This document shows positions 34,542 through 43,217 of a stretch of DNA of 64,000 nt, one piece after another. The position numbers and the translations under genes were made by a program. The stretch lies in contig NZ_CP106679.1 in NCBI RefSeq assembly GCF_025502585.1, positions 3,627,501 through 3,691,500 of the forward strand. Direction: 5' to 3'. Under the pieces are notes generated by a model. That model did no database searches. It was not told the DNA's origin and worked only from the letters and a program-made list of their open reading frames with translations. The DNA is from Reichenbachiella agarivorans. GTDB lineage: Bacteria; Bacteroidota; Bacteroidia; Cytophagales; Cyclobacteriaceae. Each line of letters begins with the position of its first letter. The first letter of the stretch is position 1.

Positions 34542-34849
34542 AAACATATAGTTTGGACGAAGCACAGGATTTACTAATCGGCAAGATTGGGACACCTCGA
34601 AGAGACCAATTTGAGTTTGAGCTTAAACTCGAACTCATTGGTGATATGATCAAGACTGCTCGTAAAGAACGTCACTTAACCCAAGAACAACTTGGTGAAC
34701 TCATTGGTGTAAGGAAATCTCAAATTTCCAAACTTGAAAACAATGCTAAAAACGTGACTATCGAGACTATATTGAAAGTATTTGAGGCATTAAAAGCAAA
34801 GGTCAACTTTAAAGTTGAACTCCTGAACAATGAACTAAATATCGCATAA
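34538..34849 (+). CDS. HigA-type antitoxin (XRE family, second module)
   Basis: A 103-residue protein with an HTH at about residues 40-90 (ARKERHLTQEQLGELIGVRK, SQISKLENNAKNVTIETIL). A 35-residue N-terminal extension and a short C-terminal strand (KVNFKVELL) are probably used in toxin contact. It overlaps the toxin gene by 4 bases (ATGA), so translation is coupled. The module is enclosed by 49-bp direct repeats. Confidence 0.9.
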   Translation: MKTYSLDEAQDLLIGKIGTPRRDQFEFELKLELIGDMIKTARKERHLTQEQLGELIGVRKSQISKLENNAKNVTIETILKVFEALKAKVNFKVELLNNELNIA

Positions 34850-34876
34850 AATGTGGGTAACAAAATGCAAGAAATC

Positions 34877-34925
34877 TTCCGCTCGGGCGCATCTGTGATG
34901 CGTTCGCATTTATGCACTCAATCAA
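34877..34925. repeat. 49-bp direct repeat, copy 2
   Basis: Identical to 33943-33991. Its last bases (34922-34924) supply the stop codon of the NlpC/P60 gene, so the repeat borders that gene exactly. Confidence 0.9.
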
Positions 34926-36100
34926 TACCACCTACTTATCCCTATTTCATTGCCTAGATAGCGTCTGCTGCCGAGGTATCTGTTCTTGTTGAACGCATCG
35001 TAGTGCTCAGAGGCAGTATCTATTGAGCTGATCCTCACCATTTGCGAGGCGTGAATAAATTGCTCCTCACCCATCCATATCCCCACATGCGTGACGCGCT
35101 GCTTCGTGCTGTCCGTCGCTGCTCTCCCAAAGAACAGCAGATCCCCTTTTTCTAACCCTTCGAATTGCAAATCAGGATCTACCACGACCCCAGCAGAGAC
35201 TTGCTGTGAGGCATCTCTTGGTATCACATAGCCATTCATCAGGTAGGCAGTTTTGGTGAATCCCGAGCAGTCCATGCCCTTGGTAGAGGTTCCTCCCCAC
35301 AGATAGGGCGATCCCAATAGGTCTTTGGCATAGTCTACAACCAAGTCTCCAGATGGTTGTACTGCTTCTCTCCAAGCTGTGAAGTCCTGAATCTCTGACT
35401 TGCGTACATAGCCGACTCGCATGTCGGGGAATTGCACGGCTATATGATCTTTCGTTTCACTGCGTTTGACCAATCGAGCACCTAGCACGATATCAGATAG
35501 GACTCCAGACTCATTTTCATCCAAATAAACGTTACCATAGTTATGCATGTAGATGATCTGCGGACTCTTGGACCACATCAGTTGCTCGGAGGCTGTCATC
35601 AGCTGCACGCCACCATGATCCACCCATGAGATATACCCATCGGGCGTCTGCACGAGGTACCATTCCTCTGTCAGCTTCAACAGACGGAGCGAAGTGCCCA
35701 ATATCGCCTGAGTCGCCAGTTCGCTAGAGTGCTTGGCAGCAGAGCGGATGTTGCACACTGAGTTGTTGACCAGCGCATATTGGTACGCTCCTACAGAGCT
35801 ATCTGGCAGAGTCACTACTTGATTGACGACTTTGGCACTTTCATTATTGAGTACTGAGAGGAGCGCAGACAAGGCCTGAGGTTGGTCTGTTTCGCCTTGG
35901 ATCGTCAGGCTATCATGGTTGTAGTCTAGTGAAATATCATACACAGCGACGCGCTTGTCTGGTGCATAAACGGATCGTATGCTGTCATTGAGTTGATTCA
36001 GGTGCTGGACTATTTCCTCCCCATTGGATTGACAACCTATCAAGAAAGTGGCTGCAATCAAGCCCATCCACAAAACACCCTGTACCAATATGTTCTTCAT
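34922..36100 (-). CDS. NlpC/P60 peptidase with SH3-like domains, lipoprotein
   Basis: A 392-residue cell-wall peptidase. The ATG at 36100 begins a lipoprotein signal (MKNILVQGVLWMGLIAATFL, then IGCQSN); the frame is open further upstream but those starts hide the lipobox. Two SH3b-like regions lie at about 100-240 (TSLRLLKLTEEWYLVQTPDG and LGARLVKRSETKDHIAVQFP). The NlpC/P60 domain has Cys in TKGMDCSGFTKTAYL and His in VTHVGIWMG. It resembles the YkfC-type gamma-D-glutamyl-diamino acid endopeptidases used in murein recycling. The stop codon lies within a 49-bp repeat, so the last residue or two may have been changed. Confidence 0.9.
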   Translation of the reverse strand: MKNILVQGVLWMGLIAATFLIGCQSNGEEIVQHLNQLNDSIRSVYAPDKRVAVYDISLDYNHDSLTIQGETDQPQALSALLSVLNNESAKVVNQVVTLPDSSVGAYQYALVNNSVCNIRSAAKHSSELATQAILGTSLRLLKLTEEWYLVQTPDGYISWVDHGGVQLMTASEQLMWSKSPQIIYMHNYGNVYLDENESGVLSDIVLGARLVKRSETKDHIAVQFPDMRVGYVRKSEIQDFTAWREAVQPSGDLVVDYAKDLLGSPYLWGGTSTKGMDCSGFTKTAYLMNGYVIPRDASQQVSAGVVVDPDLQFEGLEKGDLLFFGRAATDSTKQRVTHVGIWMGEEQFIHASQMVRISSIDTASEHYDAFNKNRYLGSRRYLGNEIGISRWY

Positions 36101-36161
36101 GACTGCTAAACTAATCAATCTCAACCTAAATACTTCCCTATCTGAATAAGCGCAGAAAACA

Positions 36162-36192
36162 TTGGTTTCGACCACACAGCTTCTTAGTTTTG
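36162..36192 (+). promoter_or_regulatory. Promoter of hisS
   Basis: TTG (36162-36164), 20 bp, then TAGTTTTG (36185-36192): a full Bacteroidota-type promoter. The leader would be about 13 bases. Confidence 0.75.
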
Positions 36193-36211
36193 CCCAAATT
36201 TTAAAACATCC

Positions 36212-37588
36212 ATGGCAGTACAAAAACCTTCAACCCCAAGAGGTACCAGAGATTTCGGACCAGACCAAATGGTGAAGAGAAATTACATCTTCAACACCAT
36301 CAAAGCAGTTTACCAGAAGTATGGCTTTTCGCAATTGGAAACCCCTACGATGGAAAACCTATCCGTCCTCACTGGCAAATATGGCGATGAAGGCGACCAA
36401 TTGATCTTTAAGATTTTGAATTCGGGAGACTACCTATCCAAAACCACCGAAGCGGACTACCAAGAAGGCAGCAAGCCATTCTTGACCAAAGTATCAGAAA
36501 AGGGCCTGCGGTATGACTTGACCGTGCCCTTTGCACGCTTTGTCGTCATGCACAGGAACGAAATCACCTTTCCGTTCAAGCGTTTTCAGATCCAGCCCGT
36601 ATGGCGAGCAGATCGTCCGCAAAAAGGTCGTTACCGTGAGTTCTATCAGTGTGATGCCGATGTAGTCGGTACGGATTCTTTGCTCTGTGAGGCAGAAATC
36701 ATCATGATGATCAATGACGTATTCACGGATTTGAAATTGGAGGATTTCACCATCAAACTCAACAATAGAAAAGTACTCACAGGCATCACCGAAGTAATCG
36801 GTGCACCAGGCAAAGAGACTGCCTTTTGTGTGTCGATAGACAAACTGGACAAGATCGGAAAGGACAAAGTCATCGAAGAAATGGTTGCCTCAGGTTTCTC
36901 CGCTGAGAACTTGAAAATGCTCGACCCAATCTTTGAAAACAATCAGTCTACCCAACAGTCCATTGACTTCTTAAAGGGCTTTTTTGCGGATTGCGAAATC
37001 GGATTGAAAGGTGTTTCGGAGATCGAAGAGATATTGAGTTACCTCAGTGCCTACGAAATTGAAAATGCACACTTAGAGTTGGACTTGACATTGGCCCGAG
37101 GACTCTCCTACTACACGGGCAGTATTTTCGAGGTGAAGGCCAACAGCGTACAGATCGGCAGCATCTGTGGTGGTGGTCGCTATGACAACCTGACGGGTGT
37201 TTTTGGATTGCCTGATGTATCTGGCGTGGGTATTTCTTTTGGTGTGGACAGAATCTACGATGTATTGGAAGAACTCAATCTCTACCCTGCCTCCAACTCC
37301 TCTTCACTGCAAGTGATGATTGCCAACTTCGGAGGAGAAACTGCTAAGGCTGGTATCCGACTGATGAACGCACTGAGAGCGGAAGGTATCAACACAGAAC
37401 TCTATCCCGATGATGCCAAAATGAAGAAGCAGATGAGTTATGCCAACGGCAAACAAGTGCCCTATGTCGTGGTGATCGGAGAAGAAGAAATTCAAAACGA
37501 AACCTTCACACTAAAAAACATGGTCAGTGGCGAACAAGAATCACTCAAAAAGGCAGATCTTATTTCTAAAATCAAGAATAGTCACTAG
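36212..37588 (+). CDS. hisS: Histidyl-tRNA synthetase
   Basis: A 458-residue class II aminoacyl-tRNA synthetase charging tRNA-His. Motif 1 region PRGTRDFGPDQ starts the protein. Motif 2 is FKRFQIQPVWRADRPQKGRY with FYQCDADVVG. The HisA signatures are LARGLSYYTGSIFEV and ICGGGRYDNLTGVFG, with motif 3 GVGISFGVDRIYDVLE. A C-terminal anticodon-binding domain follows (about 365-455). The length is normal for this phylum. It has its own promoter and is divergent from the NlpC/P60 gene. Confidence 0.97.
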   Translation: MAVQKPSTPRGTRDFGPDQMVKRNYIFNTIKAVYQKYGFSQLETPTMENLSVLTGKYGDEGDQLIFKILNSGDYLSKTTEADYQEGSKPFLTKVSEKGLRYDLTVPFARFVVMHRNEITFPFKRFQIQPVWRADRPQKGRYREFYQCDADVVGTDSLLCEAEIIMMINDVFTDLKLEDFTIKLNNRKVLTGITEVIGAPGKETAFCVSIDKLDKIGKDKVIEEMVASGFSAENLKMLDPIFENNQSTQQSIDFLKGFFADCEIGLKGVSEIEEILSYLSAYEIENAHLELDLTLARGLSYYTGSIFEVKANSVQIGSICGGGRYDNLTGVFGLPDVSGVGISFGVDRIYDVLEELNLYPASNSSSLQVMIANFGGETAKAGIRLMNALRAEGINTELYPDDAKMKKQMSYANGKQVPYVVVIGEEEIQNETFTLKNMVSGEQESLKKADLISKIKNSH

Positions 37589-37618
37589 ATTGAGAATCGA
37601 TCCAAACAGGTCTATCAC

Positions 37619-39556
37619 TTGAATATTTTGCAGCATATCAAATCAATTTTACTGGCGTTCTTTATCGTTTGTATCCCTCAACTGGTCTCGGGACAATACG
37701 CTAGTATCCAGAATCGATTTTCTGTGGATTACATCAAAGGATGTACAGGATGGCAAGTCAATGTGACAATCAACGATCCAGGTGGAGTATTTCAATCTCC
37801 CAAATTTTACTACACAGGATTTGATCTGAACAAACTGCCCGAAACAGATCTATTTCACACCTATGACTCCCCTGGTGAATACTACCTCACCATGTTTGTG
37901 GACAACAAAACAGGTGAGTTTGAGAACAACCAACTGGATTCGATATTGGTAGAGGTAGTTGCTCCAGCAGAACCTTCATTCATCATCCACAATTGCGACG
38001 ATCATCATGTCAAAGTGCAAATTGATGACGATTACTATGATAGCTACAAAGTAAACTTCACCGCGACCGATTCTGAAATTGTCAACCCCAACTCCTTCTC
38101 CAATTCCTACGATTATGGTGCACAGGGAGACTATCGCATCGATGTACAAGGTCTGTTTGTAGATGCATCCCCCAATTGTACAGTACTCAATAGAGGTTTT
38201 ACCTCCGTTGATAAGATCGTCGATCCAATCATCACCTCTGTGGAGACACAAAAGAACCACCCCAAGACAGGCAACGTCCAAATGGCACATACCTTGGGAG
38301 AAAACTCCATCTACCACCTATATCAATCGGACAATAACAGTTCTTCCTTTGACACACTGCAATCTGTGACTGGAGCAGAAACACTCATCGACCAACTCAA
38401 CACAACCAACAATTATTACTGTTTTCAGATCAAAACCTATGATGCCTGCCATGATGTCAATATTCCATCCAACATCATTTGCACGGTACGTTTCAATGTT
38501 AAATCCAGTGATGATGGCAACTTGATTGAGTGGAAAACCGACGAAACCCAGGCTGATTCTTACAATGTTATCCGAAACGATGCACTACTCCAAAATATCG
38601 CTGACCCCTTAGTCAAATCGTTCAACGACACTGCTGTGATCTGCAAGAGAGAATACACCTACAATGTCCAAACCGTCTATACTGTAGGCTCATCTCTTGC
38701 CTTAGATACTGCCATCATAGCCTCCCAATCTGGAGAACTCCCCCCTATCACGAGTTATCCGATTTCTAGTATCAATCTTGAAAACGAAGTAGTACTCAAC
38801 TGGTCTGCACCCAACACGGGAGATATCCCATTCAGACAGTACATCGTTCAAAAAAACATCAACAATCGTTCGTGGAGATACCTTGCGACAGCCAAGGACA
38901 CCACCTACATAGACGATGATGCAGATTTTTTCGGAACACATTCCTATCGTATCACCTATGATGATGACTGTGGCAATGAAGCCACACCATCGCCATTTAC
39001 TAACCCGATCATTCTCAAACAAACTGCCGCCCGAGGAAAAATCGTAAGCTACGAGTGGAACAAGTACGAGACTTGGACCGAAGGCATCAGAAAATACACC
39101 ATCGAAAGAATTGACTCTGCAGGCAATGTACTGGAAGAGTACCCTGTACTAAGTGGTAGACAAAAAGATATTGAGTTTGCAGTCAATGATTTGGAAGAAA
39201 AGTACATAAGAGTACGCGCAGAATCTCTGGACGAAGAACCAAAGTTTACCTATTCCAATGTCATTGAATCCAGGTTAAAAACCCAAATGTACTTGCCCAA
39301 GGCTTTCACACCCGATGGAGACAATTTGAATGATCGTTTTGTGGCAAAGGGGCCCGCCGTATTCGATTTCCATATGGAGATATACAATCGCTGGGGCATA
39401 CTCATCTACCAAACCTCAGATTTGCTCAATGGCTGGGATGGCACCATCAAAGGCGACAAACAACTAGAAGGCACCTACATTTACAAGATATATTTTAAAG
39501 ATGGAGTTGGAAAAAATTACAATCAAACCGGCTCTTTTTTGTTGTTACGCCACTGA
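37619..39556 (+). CDS. Gliding-motility-type exoprotein with C-terminal sorting domain
   Basis: A 645-residue exported protein. The start is TTG (37619), giving a signal peptide (MNILQHIKSILLAFFIVCIP, cleavage after SGQ). Beta-sandwich modules follow, at least two resembling fibronectin III (about 290-470, DGNLIEWKTDETQADSYNVI and LENEVVLNWSAPNTG). The last 90 residues are the gliding C-terminal (CHU_C-like, T9SS type B) domain: YLPKAFTPDGDNLNDRF, MEIYNRWGILIY, GWDGTIKGD and GTYIYKIYF. It should be exported by the type IX system. It has no recognisable enzymatic domain; adhesion is a plausible but unproven role. ybaB follows after 12 bp. Confidence 0.88.
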   Translation: MNILQHIKSILLAFFIVCIPQLVSGQYASIQNRFSVDYIKGCTGWQVNVTINDPGGVFQSPKFYYTGFDLNKLPETDLFHTYDSPGEYYLTMFVDNKTGEFENNQLDSILVEVVAPAEPSFIIHNCDDHHVKVQIDDDYYDSYKVNFTATDSEIVNPNSFSNSYDYGAQGDYRIDVQGLFVDASPNCTVLNRGFTSVDKIVDPIITSVETQKNHPKTGNVQMAHTLGENSIYHLYQSDNNSSSFDTLQSVTGAETLIDQLNTTNNYYCFQIKTYDACHDVNIPSNIICTVRFNVKSSDDGNLIEWKTDETQADSYNVIRNDALLQNIADPLVKSFNDTAVICKREYTYNVQTVYTVGSSLALDTAIIASQSGELPPITSYPISSINLENEVVLNWSAPNTGDIPFRQYIVQKNINNRSWRYLATAKDTTYIDDDADFFGTHSYRITYDDDCGNEATPSPFTNPIILKQTAARGKIVSYEWNKYETWTEGIRKYTIERIDSAGNVLEEYPVLSGRQKDIEFAVNDLEEKYIRVRAESLDEEPKFTYSNVIESRLKTQMYLPKAFTPDGDNLNDRFVAKGPAVFDFHMEIYNRWGILIYQTSDLLNGWDGTIKGDKQLEGTYIYKIYFKDGVGKNYNQTGSFLLLRH

Positions 39557-39568
39557 TATACACATGCT

Positions 39569-39907
39569 ATGTTTGATATGATGAAAATGATGGGCAAGAT
39601 CAAGGAAGTTCAATCCAAGATGAAGGAAGCTCAAGAAGAACTTGCCCAAATAGAAGTAGAAGGAGAATCTGGTGCTGGACTGGTCAAAGCACTGGTCAAT
39701 GGACAAAAAAAATTGCTCAAAGTAGAAGTAGATGAGTCTTTGGTCAATACCGCTGACAAAGATGTCTTGCAAGACCTGATCGTAGCAGCAGTCAACAAAG
39801 CCAGTGCAGAGGCGGATACACTGGCCAAAGAATACATGAAAAAGCACACGGATGGATTGATGCCTAACATCCCAGGCTTTGACCTTGGCAATATGTTTAA
39901 TGGCTAA
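39569..39907 (+). CDS. YbaB/EbfC nucleoid-associated protein
   Basis: A 112-residue protein of the YbaB/EbfC family: MFDMMKMMGKIKEVQSKMKE, then EVEGESGAGLVKALVNGQKK and a C-terminal helix ending near PGFDLGNMF. These dimers bind DNA as small tweezers and affect nucleoid structure. The glycosyltransferase gene starts inside its last codons (8-bp overlap), so translation is coupled. Confidence 0.93.
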   Translation: MFDMMKMMGKIKEVQSKMKEAQEELAQIEVEGESGAGLVKALVNGQKKLLKVEVDESLVNTADKDVLQDLIVAAVNKASAEADTLAKEYMKKHTDGLMPNIPGFDLGNMFNG

Positions 39908-40907
39908 AACCGCGGTTGTCATACTGAACTACAATGGTGTAGACTATCTCCGACTATTTCTACCCACAGTAGTCAAATACAGTCAAGAAGCGGATGTCAT
40001 CGTCGCAGACAATGGCTCCACTGACGCCTCGTTGGATTACCTCAGAGAGAATCACCCTGATCTGAGACTGATTGCTTTTGAGAAAAACTATGGCTTTACT
40101 GGAGGTTACAACAGAGCCATCGAACAAATCGATCATACCTATTGTGTCTTACTCAATTCAGACATAGAAGTGACGCCTGGATGGATCCATCCCATCATCA
40201 ACTTCATGGATCATGATACACAAATCTCCGCATGTCAGCCCAAAATCAAAGCATTCCACGACAAGCAGTATTTCGAATATGCTGGTGCTGCAGGTGGTTT
40301 CATAGATAGCTTATCCTACCCCTATTGCCGAGGTAGAATCTTTGATACTTTGGAGAAAGACATGGGTCAGTATGACCAAAATTTGGAAATATTCTGGGCT
40401 ACAGGTGCAGCTATGTTTGTGCGCACCGAAGACTACAAGAAACTGGGAGGATTGGACGAAGATTTTTTTGCGCACATGGAAGAAATCGATCTCTGCTGGA
40501 GAATGCAACTGTCTGGCAAACAGATCTATTGTATTCCTGAAAGTGTCGTCTATCATGTCGGTGGCGGCACACTAGCCAAAAGCAACGCCCGAAAAACCTA
40601 TTACAATTTTCGCAACAACCTCTCCATGCTTTTCAAGAATGAGGGAATACTCGACTTGATTTGGAAACTTCCCCTACGTATGGGACTAGACTGGTTGTCT
40701 GCCATTAAGTTCTGGAAAGACAACTCCGCAGAACACTTCTGGGCAGTACTCAAAGCACACAGAGATTTCATCATGCGACTTCCCTACAACATCAACAAAA
40801 GAAAATCTATCACCCGGCTGCCTGGGGTATCTACTAGGATCAAAAGACAAGGCTTTTTACCCTATCTCTATTTCGTCAAAAAGATCAGGCACTTTTCTGA
40901 GTTTTAA
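39900..40907 (+). CDS. Family 2 glycosyltransferase
   Basis: A 335-residue GT-A-fold glycosyltransferase. The ATG at 39900 overlaps the ybaB stop and yields the canonical start AKTAVVILNYNG. Other motifs are VIVADNGSTDASLDYL, the DXD-like CVLLNSDIEVTPGWI, and MEEIDLCWRMQLSGKQIYCI with VVYHVGGGT. It lacks membrane segments, apart from weak hydrophobic stretches at the C-terminus. It resembles rhamnosyltransferase-like enzymes that build cell-surface glycans; donor and acceptor sugars cannot be told. Confidence 0.92.
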   Translation: MAKTAVVILNYNGVDYLRLFLPTVVKYSQEADVIVADNGSTDASLDYLRENHPDLRLIAFEKNYGFTGGYNRAIEQIDHTYCVLLNSDIEVTPGWIHPIINFMDHDTQISACQPKIKAFHDKQYFEYAGAAGGFIDSLSYPYCRGRIFDTLEKDMGQYDQNLEIFWATGAAMFVRTEDYKKLGGLDEDFFAHMEEIDLCWRMQLSGKQIYCIPESVVYHVGGGTLAKSNARKTYYNFRNNLSMLFKNEGILDLIWKLPLRMGLDWLSAIKFWKDNSAEHFWAVLKAHRDFIMRLPYNINKRKSITRLPGVSTRIKRQGFLPYLYFVKKIRHFSEF

Positions 40908-41067
40908 TGAAAGGCAAGCAGTACTCCTTGCATGGCAGCATTGCTTCGTTTTATTAGCTCCATTTTATGAGATTAAACTATTCATGGTGGTTTCAAATGC
41001 AGCGAATTAACTTAGAATCCCCAAGGATATTGAGTTCTAATAGGTAATATATCTTAGTACAAATACA

Positions 41068-41075
41068 TATATTTG
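41068..41075 (+). promoter_or_regulatory. -7 box of fbaA
   Basis: TATATTTG fits TAnnTTTG exactly, 31 bp before the fbaA start. No clear -33 TTG is seen at the right spacing. Confidence 0.6.
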
Positions 41076-41106
41076 CCCTGCATATCAATTAATTAATATT
41101 ACAAAT

Positions 41107-42171
41107 ATGAAATTTAAACCAGGGGTACTAACAGGAGATGAAGTTAGCGAATTATTAAGGTACGCGAATGAAAACCAATTCGCATTGCCAGCTGCCAACG
41201 TAATTGGAAGCAGTTCTATCAATGCTGTATTAGAAACTGCGAGAGATTTACAGTCACCAGTGATGGTGCAATTCTCAAACGGAGGAGCAATATTCAATGC
41301 AGGAAAAGGACTATCAAATGAAGGTGAAAAGGCAGCGATTGCAGGAGCAGTAGCTGGTGCACACCACGTACACATGATGGCAGAGGCCTACGGTGTAACT
41401 GTTATCTTAAATACAGATCATTGTGCTAAGAAATTATTGCCATGGATTGATGGCATGTTGGATGCAAGTGAAGAGTTTTTCGCCAGAACTGGAAAATCAC
41501 TTTTCTCTTCTCACATGATCGATTTGTCAGAAGAACCAATCGAAGAAAACATCGAAACTTGTAAAAAATATTTGGCGAGAATGTCTAAAATGGGCATGAC
41601 GCTAGAAATTGAATTGGGTATCACAGGTGGTGAAGAAGATGGTGTAGACAACTCTTCTGTAGACGAGTCAAAGCTATACACTCAACCAGAAGAAGTAGCT
41701 TATGCTTACGAAGAACTAGGCAAAATAAGTGATAAATTTACGATAGCAGCTGCTTTCGGAAACGTACACGGTGTGTACAAACCAGGTAACGTCAAATTGA
41801 CTCCTAAAATTCTAAAGAACTCTCAGGATTTCATCCAAAAGAAATACAATACAGGTCATAACCCAGTAAACTTTGTATTTCACGGTGGATCAGGATCCAG
41901 CAGAGAAGAAATCAGAGAAGCGATTTCTTACGGTGCGATCAAAATGAACATCGATACTGACTTGCAGTGGTCATACTGGGATGGTATCAGAAGATACTAC
42001 GAAAACAAAAAGGAATATCTACAAGGACAAATTGGTAACCCTGAAGGTGCTGATGCTCCAAACAAGAAAGTATATGATCCTAGAGTATGGACAAGAGCTG
42101 CTGAGCAATCATTGGTAACAAGATTGAAAGTTGCTTTCGAAGACTTGAACAACGTAGGTACCAACAAGTAA
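41107..42171 (+). CDS. fbaA: Fructose-bisphosphate aldolase, class II
   Basis: A 354-residue zinc-dependent aldolase of glycolysis and gluconeogenesis, of the class IIA FbaA type. The base and first zinc ligands are in VILNTDHCAKKLLPWID. The E-rich metal loop is LEIELGITGGEEDGVDN, and the last zinc His and phosphate loop are FGNVHGVYKPG and FVFHGGSGSSREEI. It is a single-gene unit with its own promoter and a very strong terminator behind it. Codon use is biased toward A-ending codons, as expected for a highly expressed gene in this phylum. Confidence 0.96.
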   Translation: MKFKPGVLTGDEVSELLRYANENQFALPAANVIGSSSINAVLETARDLQSPVMVQFSNGGAIFNAGKGLSNEGEKAAIAGAVAGAHHVHMMAEAYGVTVILNTDHCAKKLLPWIDGMLDASEEFFARTGKSLFSSHMIDLSEEPIEENIETCKKYLARMSKMGMTLEIELGITGGEEDGVDNSSVDESKLYTQPEEVAYAYEELGKISDKFTIAAAFGNVHGVYKPGNVKLTPKILKNSQDFIQKKYNTGHNPVNFVFHGGSGSSREEIREAISYGAIKMNIDTDLQWSYWDGIRRYYENKKEYLQGQIGNPEGADAPNKKVYDPRVWTRAAEQSLVTRLKVAFEDLNNVGTNK

Positions 42172-42181
42172 GAATGTTGTG

Positions 42182-42235
42182 AACATAAGAAAACAAAAAA
42201 GGACTCATGTGAGTCCTTTTTTGTTTTCTTATGTT
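42182..42235. terminator. 25-bp perfect stem terminator, bidirectional
   Basis: Arms 42182-42206 and 42211-42235 are perfectly complementary over 25 bp around the loop ATGT. The stem contains A6/T6 tracts inside, so it serves both fbaA (plus) and the mscS operon (minus). Confidence 0.9.
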
Positions 42236-42243
42236 ATAATCAT

Positions 42244-43215
42244 CTATTTATTCGTTCCAGGCATAATCCCTTCTTCGATCAGTTTTTTGATCACAATCTC
42301 TGTCATTTCACTCATGAACTTAAACTCATCTCGGATATCCAATACGTAGGCTTTGAGACGCATTTTATATATGACAGTATTGTGCTTGATATCATTGACA
42401 AAAATCACTGTAATCGGTTTATTGACATAAACATATTTGGATACTTGGGCAGCTTGTGTAGCAATGGCACGAACCTTTATCGTATCGACATCTATAGGCA
42501 GATATATCTCTGCTACCACCTGACAATTGGGTTCACCTGAATTGGCATTGGAGACCGCCTTGTTCATGATTTCACCATTAGGAATCGAAACAAGACTATC
42601 GTCTGGTGTGAGAATGCGGGTAGAACGCAAACCAATCTCTACGACCTCTCCATAGTGATCCCCCACTTCGATCTTGTCTCCCGCATTGAATGGCCTGTCA
42701 AATAGAATCATGATCCCTCCAAATATGTTCTTGAGTATGTCCTGTGAAGCAAAACCTACGGCTACTCCTACAGAAGCAGAAAATGCCAAAATGGTGGTAG
42801 CAGGTGGCTGAAAAACGCCCATCACAATGATAATGATGATAAATACCCATCCCAGTATCTTCACCACAGGAATCAAACTCTTGATGGTGATCCTGTACTG
42901 AGTGCTCTTTTCTGCTAGTAGCTCCAAGATCCTCGAACTGAATTTGATCGCAAAATACCCCATTACAATCAAGGTCAAAGTCCAGAAAATCTCAGATAAC
43001 GACACAAACTCTCCTAAATCTGGAGGTCCATCTACCAATTTTTTAATACTCTCTCCTTCCGATTTTGTAGATTGATTAGCTGTATCCTTTTTAATTGAGG
43101 TATTGATGACGTTATCAATCTCCTGCATAGCCTTGTCCACTTTGGAGCTATCCTGACCTACTGCTATTCCACTCAAAACCAAGAGAAAAAGCACTATGTA
43201 CAATAATCTGTTCAT
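42244..43215 (-). CDS. MscS-family mechanosensitive channel with signal peptide
   Basis: A 323-residue MscS homologue. An N-terminal signal (MNRLLYIVLFLLVLSGIAVG) and a polar extracytoplasmic segment precede three transmembrane helices. The pore helix and beta domain read VGVAVGFASQDILKNIFGGI, RPFNAGDKIEVGDHYGEVVE and IGLRSTRILTPDDSLVSIPN. The gene starts 2 bp after the 990-residue NTPase-like gene, so the two are one operon. The channel may be gated or stabilised by that partner (inference). The sequence is clearly different from the MscS at 25459. Confidence 0.92.
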   Translation of the reverse strand: MNRLLYIVLFLLVLSGIAVGQDSSKVDKAMQEIDNVINTSIKKDTANQSTKSEGESIKKLVDGPPDLGEFVSLSEIFWTLTLIVMGYFAIKFSSRILELLAEKSTQYRITIKSLIPVVKILGWVFIIIIIVMGVFQPPATTILAFSASVGVAVGFASQDILKNIFGGIMILFDRPFNAGDKIEVGDHYGEVVEIGLRSTRILTPDDSLVSIPNGEIMNKAVSNANSGEPNCQVVAEIYLPIDVDTIKVRAIATQAAQVSKYVYVNKPITVIFVNDIKHNTVIYKMRLKAYVLDIRDEFKFMSEMTEIVIKKLIEEGIMPGTNK

Positions 43216-43217
43216 AA

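Noticed and set aside
33116-34849. Recent duplication of one HigBA module
   Set aside because: The two toxins and two antitoxins differ through most of their length and in gene overlap (0 versus 4 bases), so they are independent acquisitions.
39568-39575. TATGTTTG as a promoter for ybaB
   Set aside because: It overlaps the ybaB start codon, so transcription would begin inside the gene. ybaB is more likely transcribed from upstream.
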